Below, in pieces: positions 19,070-27,944 of a DNA stretch of 64,000 nt (the stretch's first letter is position 1; the number at the start of each line of letters is the position of its first letter). The notes under the pieces are model-generated. The model was not told the DNA's origin, searched no databases, and saw only the letters and a program-made list of their open reading frames with translations. The stretch is taken from the NCBI RefSeq assembly GCF_001667115.1, contig NZ_LZIJ01000055.1:170921-234920 (forward strand). The letters run 5' to 3'. The DNA is from Mycobacterium sp. 852002-51163_SCH5372311 (GTDB lineage Bacteria > Actinomycetota > Actinomycetes > Mycobacteriales > Mycobacteriaceae). The position numbers were made by a program, and so were the translations under genes.

Positions 19070-20329
19070 CTAGGTGTTAGCCGCAACGGCGAGCCTTGAT
19101 CGTACGCGAACCAGCGGCGGGTTGGGGTTCTGCGGCTGGGGGACGGCGGCCAGGTTGACGTCAGCGATCGCGCCGCGACGAAAGATGAGGCACTCGGTAG
19201 AGCCGCCGAACTGGAAGTAGCCCAGTTCATCCCCCTTCGCGACGTGATAGCCGGGCTTGACGTCCGGATCGATGATGCAAGAGGACACCTCCGACATGCC
19301 CACCCCCAGGAAGGCGAGCAGCCCGATGCAGGGATCGTCCGCCTCGATCAGAATGATCGCGCGGGTGGCGACGTGGGCCAGATAGGACTGCGAGGTCGTC
19401 GGGTCTAGCGCCTCAGCGCCCTCCGAATCGTCTTCGGAGTAGTACGTGCCTTCCTTGACGAAAGCCCGCACGATGGTGCCGGCGACGGGGCTATGCCACC
19501 GGTGATAGTTGGTGGCACTCAAAAACGCTTGGTACACCGTGCCGTCGACGAACTGATCGACCGCATCGTCGTTCGCCAGCAGGTCGTTGAGTGAATAGGG
19601 TTGTCTTTTGATCCAGAAGCGGTCCTGACGTTGCACGCCGGTGCTGATGCGGTAGGGCGTGGACTCGCAGGCGCTGACTATTACCTTTTCGTCCTCGGGA
19701 GAGGCGACCGGGCGCGCGCCTTCGGTGAAGCGTCGGGTGAAGAAGTCATTCCACGACTTGAAGCCCCAGTGCTCGTCAGCCGGATGGTGCACGAACTCCT
19801 CGATGCCCACCGCGCGTCTTGCGGCCTCGCACTTCCAGCCTGACGGCGAATCGTTCAGCACATACAACGAGTCCGCGCTACTGAGGAACTCGCACCATGC
19901 GTTGAGAATCTTCTTCAATATTGCGTTGACCCGGGGATCGCGGTAGGCGGCGAATCCGGCGGGTGTGCCCATCGTCCAGTCCAGAATTGCGTTGAGCGGC
20001 AGGGTTACCGCATTGTCGCCGAACTCGGGTGCCATGGTCAGCACCTCGTTGATCATGCGCAGGAGCTGTGGCACGTCATGCAGGTGACGCTTCTGGTAAG
20101 GCTTGCGCTGGGGGACCTGCGCGATCATCTCGTTGAGATACAGCCGCACCACCGGATCGGTGTCGATCAACTGTTGAAACTCGGCGAGTACGGGATGGAG
20201 CTCGACATCCTCGCCGCGGCGCGCGGTCCGGTCACCATGGCCCTCGAGCCAGGACTCCAGATCTTCTTGGTCCGAAGGCAGCCAGCCGGCTAGCTGCGGT
20301 GCGCTTTTGTCCCTACTGCGTGAAGTCAT
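19070..20329 (-). CDS. phosphatidylserine decarboxylase-like pyruvoyl enzyme (PSDC N-terminal domain type)
   Basis: 419 residues from ATG 20329 (431 if ATG 20365). The C-terminal half has hallmarks of phosphatidylserine decarboxylase: NYHRWHSPVAGTIV with the conserved His and the self-cleavage motif in YFQFGGSTECLIF, where the Ser becomes the pyruvoyl group. The N-terminal half (VLAEFQQLIDTDPVVRLYLN, later WNDFFTRRF) looks like the PSDC-type domain found in fungal soluble decarboxylases, including tryptophan decarboxylases such as PsiD. No membrane anchor is visible. The natural substrate may be a free amino acid or phosphatidylserine; sequence does not decide. It replaces fdxB/Rv3555c in the H37Rv order, has no KstR2 box, and is convergent with ipdC. 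Confidence 0.82.
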   Translation of the reverse strand: MTSRSRDKSAPQLAGWLPSDQEDLESWLEGHGDRTARRGEDVELHPVLAEFQQLIDTDPVVRLYLNEMIAQVPQRKPYQKRHLHDVPQLLRMINEVLTMAPEFGDNAVTLPLNAILDWTMGTPAGFAAYRDPRVNAILKKILNAWCEFLSSADSLYVLNDSPSGWKCEAARRAVGIEEFVHHPADEHWGFKSWNDFFTRRFTEGARPVASPEDEKVIVSACESTPYRISTGVQRQDRFWIKRQPYSLNDLLANDDAVDQFVDGTVYQAFLSATNYHRWHSPVAGTIVRAFVKEGTYYSEDDSEGAEALDPTTSQSYLAHVATRAIILIEADDPCIGLLAFLGVGMSEVSSCIIDPDVKPGYHVAKGDELGYFQFGGSTECLIFRRGAIADVNLAAVPQPQNPNPPLVRVRSRLAVAANT

Positions 20330-20404
20330 ACCGGACACATAGCCGCGGCACCGAAAAGGAAACATCCCCGGACTCGCCAGGGGCGGCCGCGATGCGCGGG
20401 CAGT

Positions 20405-21565
20405 TTAGAGGCGTTCGATGATGGTCACGTTGGCGGTGCCGCCACCCTCGCACATGGTCTGCAGCCCGTAACGACCTTCGATGCGCTCGAGCTCGTTGAG
20501 CATTGTGGTGAACAGCTTCGCCCCGGTGGCACCCAGCGGATGCCCGAGCGCGATGGCGCCGCCGTTGGGATTGACTTTCTCCGGATCGGCCTTGATCTCC
20601 TTGAGCCAGGCCAGAACTACCGGCGCGAAGGCCTCGTTGATCTCGACGGTGTCGATGTCGCCGATGGACAGACCTGTCTTTTCCAGCGCATAGCGGGTGG
20701 CGGGGATGGGCCCGGTCAGCATGAACACCGGGTCGGCGGCGCGGGCACTGATGTGGTGGATACGGGCCCGCGGCTTGAGGCCGTGGGTTTTGACGGCCTG
20801 CTCGGAAGCCAGCAGTACGGCGCTGGCGCCGTCGGAGATCTGACTGGCCATCGCCGCCGTCAGCCGGCCCCCCTCGACCAGCGGCTTGAGACCGGCCATC
20901 TTTTCCAGCGACGACTCACGGGGACCCTCGTCCACCCGGAACGGGCCGGAACCCGTTTCGACAGTGAGGATTTCGTTGTCGAAGTGGCCGCCGCGGATCG
21001 CCGCGAACGCGCGCTCATGGCTGGTCAGCGAGTAGCGCTCCATCTCTTCGCGGGACAGGTTCCACTTCTCTGCGATCAACTCCGAGCCGCGGAACTGGGA
21101 AATCTCCTGATCGCCGTAGCGATGCAGCCACTGCTTGGATTCGCTCGTCGGCGAGGTGAAGCCGAACTGCTCCCCGACCGTCATCGCCGAAGAGATCGGG
21201 ATCTGGCTCATGTTCTGCACGCCGCCGGCCACGATGACGTCGGCGGTGCCGGACATGATCGCTTGTGCCCCAAAGGAAATGGCCTGTTGGCTGGAGCCGC
21301 ACTGCCGGTCTACGGTGACTCCTGGGACCTCTTCGGGATATCCCGCGGCCAGCCATGACAGCCGGGCGATGTTGCCTGCCTGGCCCCCGATGGCGTCGAC
21401 ACAACCGGCGATCACATCGTCGACGGCCGCCGGGTCCACGTCGGCCCGGTCGAGCAGACCGCGCCAGGCCAGGGCACCGAGGTCGACGGGATGTACCCCG
21501 GCCAGTGCGCCACCCCGCTTGCCAACCGCGGTACGTACAGCGTCGATGACGTACGCCTCAGTCAT
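20405..21565 (-). CDS. fadA6: thiolase FadA6
   Basis: 386-residue thiolase of the C/D-ring pathway, acting on beta-keto CoA intermediates after IpdAB ring opening. Nucleophile Cys89 in DRQCGSSQQAIS, catalytic His in [15 protein letters not shown], and a C-terminal Cys in TMCEGGGTA. Start ATG 21565 gives MTEAYVIDAVRTAVGK; upstream in-frame codons belong to the overlap with kstR2. Its start overlaps the 3' end of kstR2 by eight bases, so it is in the kstR2 transcription unit. Confidence 0.94.
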   Translation of the reverse strand: MTEAYVIDAVRTAVGKRGGALAGVHPVDLGALAWRGLLDRADVDPAAVDDVIAGCVDAIGGQAGNIARLSWLAAGYPEEVPGVTVDRQCGSSQQAISFGAQAIMSGTADVIVAGGVQNMSQIPISSAMTVGEQFGFTSPTSESKQWLHRYGDQEISQFRGSELIAEKWNLSREEMERYSLTSHERAFAAIRGGHFDNEILTVETGSGPFRVDEGPRESSLEKMAGLKPLVEGGRLTAAMASQISDGASAVLLASEQAVKTHGLKPRARIHHISARAADPVFMLTGPIPATRYALEKTGLSIGDIDTVEINEAFAPVVLAWLKEIKADPEKVNPNGGAIALGHPLGATGAKLFTTMLNELERIEGRYGLQTMCEGGGTANVTIIERL

Positions 21566-22190
21566 TTGTGTCGACTCCTTCGTCAATCTTTTTGGATTCC
21601 GCCGTGATCCCGCCCAGCACGATGGCGAGGTATTGCTGCCCCACCTGTTCGGCGGTGAGCGGTCCGCCAGGTTGATACCAGCGCACCGACACCCAGGTGG
21701 TGTCCCGGATGAAACGGTAGACGAGGTCAACGTCGAGATCGGACCGGAAGTATCCCTCGTCGATGCCCTGATTGAGCACCTCGACCCACATCTTGCGTTG
21801 CTGCCGGTTCATGTCCTCGATGTAAGAGAACCGAGGTTGCGACAACAGCCGCTGGGCCTCGTCCTGATAGATGACGACCTGCGCATGCCGATGCTCGATG
21901 GCCTCGAACGATGCCATGAACAGCCCCTTGAGCCGCTCGAGCGGATTGGATTCGCCGTCGACGATCTCCCGATAGCGGGCGAACAACCAGTCCAAAAATC
22001 CGCGCAGCAACTCGTCGACCATCTCCTCTTTCGAGGAGAAGTGGTGGTACAAGCTGCCCGACAGGATGCCGGCGCCGTCCGCGATGTCGCGCACGGTGGT
22101 GGCCCGCAATCCGCGTTCGGCGAACATCGACGCGGCGAGTTCCAGCAACTCGTCTCGCCGGCTGTTGGCCGAACCGGTCACGCGGTCCAT
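21558..22190 (-). CDS. kstR2: TetR-family repressor KstR2
   Basis: 210 residues. KstR2 represses the HIP (C/D-ring) regulon and is released by HIP-CoA. The N-terminal TetR helix-turn-helix spans about residues 12-58, with GLRATTVRDIADGAGI and GSLYHHFSSKEEM being diagnostic; the rest is the helical ligand/dimer domain. A KstR2 box sits 15 bp upstream of its ATG, implying autoregulation. Overlaps fadA6 by eight bases downstream. The first residues (MDRVTGSANSRRDE) are ten longer than the usual family length, so the exact start is slightly uncertain. Confidence 0.94.
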   Translation of the reverse strand: MDRVTGSANSRRDELLELAASMFAERGLRATTVRDIADGAGILSGSLYHHFSSKEEMVDELLRGFLDWLFARYREIVDGESNPLERLKGLFMASFEAIEHRHAQVVIYQDEAQRLLSQPRFSYIEDMNRQQRKMWVEVLNQGIDEGYFRSDLDVDLVYRFIRDTTWVSVRWYQPGGPLTAEQVGQQYLAIVLGGITAESKKIDEGVDTND

Positions 22191-22205
22191 CCGATCAGAG
22201 TATCA

Positions 22206-22219
22206 ACCAAGCGCTTGCT
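22206..22219. promoter_or_regulatory. KstR2 operator upstream of kstR2
   Basis: ACCAAGCGCTTGCT matches AnCAAGnnCTTGnT in full and lies 15 bp upstream of the kstR2 start, only 16 bp after the preceding gene's stop. Confidence 0.9.
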
Positions 22220-22235
22220 TGGCCACCTGCAGGCG

Positions 22236-23024
22236 TCATGGATGCTGGCTCGATACCGAGATCACCTCGCCAGTGAGATAGCTGGAGTAGTCACTGGCCA
22301 GAAACGCGATGGTGGCCGCAACCTCCCACGGCTCTGCGGCGCGGCCGAACGCTTCGCCGGCCGCCAACCGGTCAAGCAGCTCGGCCGGCGTGGTTTTGTC
22401 CAGGAACTTGTGCCGCGCGATGCTGGGCGACACCGCGTTGATGCGGACGCCGTACTCGGCGGCTTCGATTGCGCTGCAACGGGTCAGCGCCATCACGCCC
22501 GCCTTGGCGGCCGCATAGTGCGCCTGCGAGTGCTGTGCGCGCCAGCCCAGCACGCTGGCATTGTTGACGATCACACCACCGTGCTTCGCCTCGCGGAAAT
22601 AGCGCAGCGCCGCACGCGTGGCGCGAAACACCGACGTCAGCGTCACATCCAGGACGCGATCCCATTCGTCGTCGGTCATATCGGTCACCGGAGTCTGCCC
22701 GCCCAGCCCGGCGTTGTTGACCAGGACGTCGAGGCGGCCCATGCGAGCGGTGGTCGATTCCAGCAGCGCGTCAACCTGGGCGGTGGACGTGACATCGCAC
22801 AGCACGCTTTCGACCCGGCCCAGCCCCAGCGTGGCAAGTTCTTCGGCCGTCTGCCCCAGCCGTCGTTCGTGATGATCGGAGATCACCACGTCGGCACCCT
22901 CGGTCAGGGCGCGACGCGCGGTCGCCGAACCGATGCCGGTGCCCGCGGCCGCGGTTACCACCACCACCTTGCCTTCCAAAAGCCCATGTCCGGCAATCTC
23001 TTTGGGCGCCTCCGACAAACTCAA
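22236..23024 (-). CDS. ipdF: short-chain dehydrogenase IpdF-like (Rv3559c)
   Basis: 262-residue SDR. Rv3559c/IpdF oxidises the 5-hydroxyl of the HIC-CoA intermediate. Motifs: VVVTAAAGTGIGSATARRA (an Ala-rich variant of TGxxxGIG), VLVNNAGLGG, and HYAAAKAGVMALT with catalytic Tyr/Lys. The TTG at 23024 is chosen: it overlaps the fadE30 stop as TTGA, GGGAGG stands just upstream, and it gives the family N-terminus SLSEAPKEI; no ATG is available. Transcribed from the fadE30 promoter. Confidence 0.91.
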   Translation of the reverse strand: MSLSEAPKEIAGHGLLEGKVVVVTAAAGTGIGSATARRALTEGADVVISDHHERRLGQTAEELATLGLGRVESVLCDVTSTAQVDALLESTTARMGRLDVLVNNAGLGGQTPVTDMTDDEWDRVLDVTLTSVFRATRAALRYFREAKHGGVIVNNASVLGWRAQHSQAHYAAAKAGVMALTRCSAIEAAEYGVRINAVSPSIARHKFLDKTTPAELLDRLAAGEAFGRAAEPWEVAATIAFLASDYSSYLTGEVISVSSQHP

Positions 23025-24169
23025 CCCTTGACCTCCCTCGGCAGGCCGAGCACCCGCTCGGCAATGATGTTGCGCTGGATTTCGTTGGATCCGCCGTAGA
23101 TGGTGTCGGCTCGGGTGAACAGGTACAGCCGTTGCCATTCGTCGAATTCGCCGTCGGGCAGGCTCATCCCCGGTTTGCCGACCACGTCCATCGCCAGCTC
23201 GCCCAGATCACGATGCCAGTTGGCCCACAACAACTTCGACACATTGTCCTGACCCGGCTGCTCGACATCCATGGTCGCCAGGGCGTAGGAGCGCATGGCC
23301 CGCAGCCCGGTCCACGCCCGCGTCAGCCGCCGCCGGATGAACGGATCTTCGGTCGCGCCGTTACGCCGCGCCAGCTCGGCCAGATTGGAAAGCTCACGGG
23401 CATACACGATCTGCTGGCCGAGGGTCGAGACGCCGCGCTCGAACGTCAGCGTTCCCATCGCTACCCGCCACCCGTCGCCGGGCTGTCCGACCACCAACGA
23501 GGCGTCGGTCCGCGCATCGTCGAAGAACACCTCGTTGAACTCCGCGGTGCCGGTGATCTGGACGATCGGCCGGACCTGGACACCCGGCTGGTCCAGCGGC
23601 ACCAGCAAATACGACAGCCCAGCATGCCGCTTGGAGCCCTTCTCCGTGCGCGCGACCACAAAACACCACTGCGAGAGGTGCGCGAGCGACGTCCACACCT
23701 TCTGGCCGTTGATCACCCACTGATCGCCGTCGAGTTCCGCGGTGGTAGAGACGTTGGCCAGGTCGCTGCCGGCGCCGGGCTCCGAATAGCCCTGGCACCA
23801 CAGCTCGGTGACATCGAGGATGCGCGGCAAAAAGCGCTGCTGCTGTTCGGGGGTGCCGAACGCGATCAGCGTCGGCCCCAGCAGTTCCTCGCCGAAGTGG
23901 TTGACCTTGTCCGGCGCGTCGGCGCGGGCGTACTCCTCGTAGAACGCCACCCGGTGCGCGGTCGACAGTCCGCGTCCACCATGCTCGACCGGCCAGCCCA
24001 GGCAGGTCAGTCCGGCTTTGGCCAGATGCCGGTTCCACGCCCGCCGTTCCTCGAAGGCCTCGTGTTCCCGACCGGGGCCGCCGAGACCCTTGAGAGCTGC
24101 GAATTCGCCGACGAGATTGTCGGCCAGCCACTGGCGGACCTCCGCCCGGAACTCCTCGACGTCCTGCAT
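23021..24169 (-). CDS. fadE30: acyl-CoA dehydrogenase FadE30
   Basis: 382 residues. FadE30 dehydrogenates HIP-CoA (or its 5-hydroxy form), the first oxidation after FadD3. Complete acyl-CoA dehydrogenase with QGYSEPGAGSDLANVST (FAD/substrate), NGQKVWTSLAH, the FERGVSTLGQQ catalytic region and the C-terminal IYGGSNEIQRNIIAERVLGL. Divergent from fadD3 with a KstR2 operator between; stop overlaps the TTG of the ipdF-like gene. Confidence 0.95.
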   Translation of the reverse strand: MQDVEEFRAEVRQWLADNLVGEFAALKGLGGPGREHEAFEERRAWNRHLAKAGLTCLGWPVEHGGRGLSTAHRVAFYEEYARADAPDKVNHFGEELLGPTLIAFGTPEQQQRFLPRILDVTELWCQGYSEPGAGSDLANVSTTAELDGDQWVINGQKVWTSLAHLSQWCFVVARTEKGSKRHAGLSYLLVPLDQPGVQVRPIVQITGTAEFNEVFFDDARTDASLVVGQPGDGWRVAMGTLTFERGVSTLGQQIVYARELSNLAELARRNGATEDPFIRRRLTRAWTGLRAMRSYALATMDVEQPGQDNVSKLLWANWHRDLGELAMDVVGKPGMSLPDGEFDEWQRLYLFTRADTIYGGSNEIQRNIIAERVLGLPREVKG

Positions 24170-24186
24170 GACCTGTAGGCTAACCT

Positions 24187-24200
24187 ACCAAGCACTTGCT
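24187..24200. promoter_or_regulatory. KstR2 operator between fadE30 and fadD3
   Basis: ACCAAGCACTTGCT matches AnCAAGnnCTTGnT completely. It is centred in the 54-bp gap between two divergent starts, 18 bp from fadE30 and 24 bp from fadD3. Confidence 0.9.
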
Positions 24201-24223
24201 TTGTTAGCCCAGGAGCGTCACCA

Positions 24224-25768
24224 ATGTCGAGCGATCCCCGCACCGTGCCCGCGGCGCTGGATCGTTTGGCGCGCCGGTTGCCCGACCACGACGCGCTGAT
24301 CACCGAGGATCGCAGCTTCACGGCCGCGTCGCTGCGCGACGAGGTCTACCGTGCGTCCGCTGCGCTGATCACCCTCGGTGTGCAGCCGTTAGACCGGGTT
24401 GCCATCTGGTCGCCGAACACCTGGCACTGGGTGGTGGCCTGCCTGGCGATCCACCACGCCGGCGCCGCCATGGTGCCCTTGAACACGCGTTATACGGCCG
24501 AGGAAGCCGCCGACATCCTGGGCCGGACCGGTGCGCCGGTGCTGTTCGCGGCGGGCCGGTTCCTCGGCGCCGACCGGGCGAGCAACCTCGACCGCCCGAA
24601 CTCTCAAGCGTTGCCCGCGCTGCGGCACATCGTGCGGATTCCCATCGAGGAAAACGACGGCACGTGGGACGACTTCATGGCTGCCGGTGGCGACCCCGCC
24701 GAGGTGGTCACCCGCGCCGCCGCCGTCACCCCCGACGACGTCAGCGACATTCTGTTCACCTCCGGCACCACCGGCCGCAGCAAAGGCGTGCTGTGCGCCC
24801 ACCGGCAGTCGTTGGCCGGGTCGGCGTCCTGGGCGGCCAACGGCAAGATCACCAGCGACGACCGCTACCTGTGCATCAATCCGTTCTTCCATAACTTCGG
24901 CTACAAGGCCGGCATTCTGGCCTGCCTGCAAACCGGGGCGACGCTGATCCCGCACCTGACTTTCGATCCGTTGCGCACGCTGCAGGCAATCGAGCGACAC
25001 CGCATCACTGTGCTGCCCGGGCCGCCGACCATCTACCAGACGCTGCTCGACCACCCAGCGCGCCGCGACTACGACCTGAGCTCGCTGCGCTTCGCTGTCA
25101 CCGGCGCGGCCACCGTGCCCGTGGTGCTGGTGGAACGCATGCAGTCCGAACTCGACATCGACATCGTGCTGACGGCCTACGGACTGACCGAGGCCAACGG
25201 CATGGGGACCATGTGCCGCGCCGAAGACGACGCGGTGACCGTGGCCACCACATGCGGACGGCCCTTCGCCGACTTCGAATTGCGCATCGACGCGCAAAAC
25301 GGCTCTGCAACAGGAGAAGTCCTGCTGCGCGGACCGAACGTGATGTTGGGCTACCTGGACGACCCGGAAGCAACCGCCGCCGCCATCGACGCCGACGGAT
25401 GGCTGCACACCGGCGACATCGGAACCGTCGACGACGCCGGCAACCTGCGAATCACCGACCGGCTAAAGGACATGTACATCTGCGGCGGGTTCAACGTCTA
25501 CCCCGCCGAGGTCGAGCAGGTGCTGGCCCGGATGGACGGCGTGGTCGACGCTGCGGTGATCGGTGTTCCCGACGAGCGACTGGGCGAGGTCGGCCGAGCG
25601 TTCGTGGTCGCCCGGCCCGGCGCCGGCCTCGACGAGGCGTCGGTGATCGCCTACACCCGTGAGCATCTGGCGAACTTCAAGGCACCGCGATCGGTGCGGT
25701 TCGTCGACGCGTTGCCCCGCAATGCCGGCGGCAAAGTGGTCAAACCCCAACTGCGAGAACTGGACTGA
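24224..25768 (+). CDS. fadD3: HIP-CoA ligase FadD3
   Basis: 514-residue ANL-superfamily acyl-CoA synthetase. FadD3 activates 3aalpha-H-4alpha(3'-propanoate)-7abeta-methylhexahydro-1,5-indanedione (HIP) to HIP-CoA, the entry to C/D-ring degradation and source of the KstR2 effector. P-loop ILFTSGTTGRSKGV, A5 motif AYGLTEANGMG, hinge RLKDMYICGGFNVYPAEVE and the catalytic Lys in NAGGKVVKP are all present. Heads the plus-strand operon fadD3-fadE31-fadE32-fadE33-aspB. Confidence 0.95.
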   Translation: MSSDPRTVPAALDRLARRLPDHDALITEDRSFTAASLRDEVYRASAALITLGVQPLDRVAIWSPNTWHWVVACLAIHHAGAAMVPLNTRYTAEEAADILGRTGAPVLFAAGRFLGADRASNLDRPNSQALPALRHIVRIPIEENDGTWDDFMAAGGDPAEVVTRAAAVTPDDVSDILFTSGTTGRSKGVLCAHRQSLAGSASWAANGKITSDDRYLCINPFFHNFGYKAGILACLQTGATLIPHLTFDPLRTLQAIERHRITVLPGPPTIYQTLLDHPARRDYDLSSLRFAVTGAATVPVVLVERMQSELDIDIVLTAYGLTEANGMGTMCRAEDDAVTVATTCGRPFADFELRIDAQNGSATGEVLLRGPNVMLGYLDDPEATAAAIDADGWLHTGDIGTVDDAGNLRITDRLKDMYICGGFNVYPAEVEQVLARMDGVVDAAVIGVPDERLGEVGRAFVVARPGAGLDEASVIAYTREHLANFKAPRSVRFVDALPRNAGGKVVKPQLRELD

Positions 25769-25780
25769 AACGGACCTGAA

Positions 25781-26917
25781 ATGGACCTCGCATTCGACGA
25801 AGAGACGCTGGCCTTCCAGGCCGAAGTCCGGGACTTCCTCTCCGCCAACCGGGAGTCGATCCCCACCAAGTCCTACGACAACGCGGAAGGCTTTGCCCAG
25901 CACCGTCGTTGGGATCGAGTGCTTTTCGACGCCGGCCTGTCGGTCATCACCTGGCCGGAGAAGTACGGCGGCCGCGACGCACCGCTGCTGCACTGGGTGG
26001 TGTTCGAGGAGGAGTACTTCCGCGCCGGGGCGCCGGGAAGGGCCAGCGCCAACGGCACTTCGATGCTGGCCCCCACGCTGTTCACGCACGGTACCGAAGA
26101 CCAGCTGGACCGCATTCTGCTCAAAATGGCCAGTGGCGAACAGATTTGGGCGCAGGCCTGGTCGGAACCCGAATCCGGCAGCGACCTGGCGTCGCTGCGG
26201 TCCACCGCTACCCGGACGGACGGCGGCTGGCTGCTCAACGGACAGAAGATCTGGAGTTCGCGAGCCCCCTTCGCCGAGATGGGCTTCGGGCTGTTCCGGT
26301 CCGATACCGCGGCCGAAAGACATAGCGGGCTGACATATTTTATGTTCGACCTGAAGGCCAAGGGCGTCACGGTGCGCCCGATCGTCCAGCTGGGCGGCGA
26401 CACCGGATTCGGTGAAATCTTCCTCGACGACGTCTTCGTTCCCGACGAGGACGTCATCGGGACCCCGAACGACGGATGGCGCGCGGCCATGTCCACGTCA
26501 AGCAACGAACGCGGTATGTCGTTGCGCAGTCCGGCCCGTTTTCTCGCCGTGGCAGAACGGCTGGTGCAGCTGTGGAAGGACCGCGGCTCGCCACCGGAGT
26601 TCGCCGAACGGGTTGCCGACGGATGGATCAGGGCCCAGGCCTACCGACTGCAAACCTTCGGCACGGTCACCAGGCTGGCCAGCGGCGGAGAGTTGGGCGC
26701 CGAATCGTCGGTGACCAAGGTGTTCTGGTCCGAACTCGACGTCGAACTGCATCAGACCGCGCTGGACCTCCTCGCCGCCGACGGAGAGCTCGCCGGCCGG
26801 TGGACCGAAGGCCTGCTGTTCGCCTTGGGCGGGCCCATCTACGCCGGCACCAACGAAATCCAGCGCAATATCATTGCGGAACGGCTGCTGGGTCTGCCTC
26901 GAGAAAAGAAGGGGTAG
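25781..26917 (+). CDS. fadE31: acyl-CoA dehydrogenase FadE31
   Basis: 378 residues, full-length acyl-CoA dehydrogenase of late C/D-ring degradation; in M. tuberculosis it is the catalytic alpha-type subunit pairing with FadE32 or FadE33. Motifs QAWSEPESGSDLASLRST and NGQKIWSSRAP, then IYAGTNEIQRNIIAERLLGL at the C-terminus. ATG 25781 follows fadD3 by 12 bp. Operon context and KstR2 box upstream of fadD3 support its pathway. Confidence 0.94.
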   Translation: MDLAFDEETLAFQAEVRDFLSANRESIPTKSYDNAEGFAQHRRWDRVLFDAGLSVITWPEKYGGRDAPLLHWVVFEEEYFRAGAPGRASANGTSMLAPTLFTHGTEDQLDRILLKMASGEQIWAQAWSEPESGSDLASLRSTATRTDGGWLLNGQKIWSSRAPFAEMGFGLFRSDTAAERHSGLTYFMFDLKAKGVTVRPIVQLGGDTGFGEIFLDDVFVPDEDVIGTPNDGWRAAMSTSSNERGMSLRSPARFLAVAERLVQLWKDRGSPPEFAERVADGWIRAQAYRLQTFGTVTRLASGGELGAESSVTKVFWSELDVELHQTALDLLAADGELAGRWTEGLLFALGGPIYAGTNEIQRNIIAERLLGLPREKKG

Positions 26918-26926
26918 AAAACGCTG

Positions 26927-27889
26927 ATGGAATTCGCACTCGACGAACAGCAACGCGACTTCGCCGCCAGCATCGACGCCGCTCTCGGCGCCGCGGACCT
27001 GCCCGGCGCGGTGCGTGCGTGGTCAGCGGGCGACGTCACACCCGGCCGCAAGGTTTGGGAACAGTTGGCCAACCTCGGCGTCACCGCCCTGCTGGTGCCG
27101 GAGAAGTTCGACGGTATCGAGGCTCATCCGGTCGACCTGGTGGTGGCCCTCGAACGACTCGGCCGCTGGTGCGTGCCTGGCCCGGTCGCCGAATCCATTG
27201 CCGTGGCACCGGTTTTGCTTGCTGAAGACGGTCGCTGTGCCGAGCTGGCTTCCGGTGAGTTGATCGCCACCGTCGCAATGCCACCGCACGTACCGCGCGC
27301 CGTCGACGCCGATACGGCCGGGCTGGTGCTACTGGCCGACGGCAGCACAGTCGCCGAGGCCGAAGCCGGCACAGAGTATGAGTCCGTCGACCCCAGCCGT
27401 CGCCTCTACGACGTCGCAGCAACCGGCGCGAGCTGGCAGGCCTCAAAGGGAGAAGTCACGCGAGCCTACGAGTTGGGCGTGCTGGCCACCGCGGCGCAGC
27501 TCGTCGGCGCAGCACAGTCGCTGCTCGACGCGGCCGTCGACTACGCCAAGCAGCGCTCTCAGTTCGGCCGGGTGATCGGCTCGTATCAGGCGATCAAACA
27601 CAAACTCGCAGACGTGCATATCGCCATCGAGCTGGCTCGTCCGCTGGTCTATGGCGCCGCTTTGGCGCTGGCCGATGAACCGGCCGCGAGCGCCCGCGCG
27701 GTAAGCGCCGCCAAAGTTGCCGCCGCGGAGGCGGGCCTGCTGGCCGCGCGCTCTGCCCTCCAGACTCATGGCGCCATCGGGTTCACCCAGGAACATGACC
27801 TGTCACTATGGCTGCTGCGGGTGCAGGCGTTGCGGTCGGCGTGGGGTACGCCGCAGGAGCACCGCCGACGAGTCCTGGAGGCGCTGTAA
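26927..27889 (+). CDS. fadE32: acyl-CoA dehydrogenase FadE32
   Basis: 320-residue, shortened acyl-CoA dehydrogenase of the type that forms heteromeric alpha2beta2 enzymes with FadE31. It keeps the C-terminal helical domain (SQFGRVIGSYQAIKHKLADV, QTHGAIGFTQEHDLSLWLLR) but has a reduced middle domain, so it probably supplies half of a split active site. Starts nine bases after fadE31 and ends in TAATG, where the ATG opens the MIRU-like element before fadE33. Confidence 0.93.
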   Translation: MEFALDEQQRDFAASIDAALGAADLPGAVRAWSAGDVTPGRKVWEQLANLGVTALLVPEKFDGIEAHPVDLVVALERLGRWCVPGPVAESIAVAPVLLAEDGRCAELASGELIATVAMPPHVPRAVDADTAGLVLLADGSTVAEAEAGTEYESVDPSRRLYDVAATGASWQASKGEVTRAYELGVLATAAQLVGAAQSLLDAAVDYAKQRSQFGRVIGSYQAIKHKLADVHIAIELARPLVYGAALALADEPAASARAVSAAKVAAAEAGLLAARSALQTHGAIGFTQEHDLSLWLLRVQALRSAWGTPQEHRRRVLEAL

Positions 27890-27944
27890 TGACCTTCGCC
27901 GGCGACGATGCAGAACGAAGTGATGAGGAGGAGCGGCGCAATTG
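27889..27944 (+). repeat. MIRU-like coupling spacer between fadE32 and fadE33
   Basis: Begins ATGACCTTCGCCGGCGACGA, continues to a GATGAGGAGGAGCGGCGCAA end. It overlaps the fadE32 stop (TAATG), encodes an 18-codon ORF and ends in TTGA, where the fadE33 TTG overlaps the TGA. This is the closest match in the window to the short MIRU type. Confidence 0.85.

Noticed and set aside
19070..20365. Standard membrane phosphatidylserine decarboxylase (psd)
   Set aside because: Longer N-terminal domain, no membrane segment, and no adjacent pssA; called PSD-like instead.
21135..23099. Plus-strand ORF of 654 codons across fadA6, kstR2 and ipdF
   Set aside because: Antisense to three well-supported genes and no family resemblance.
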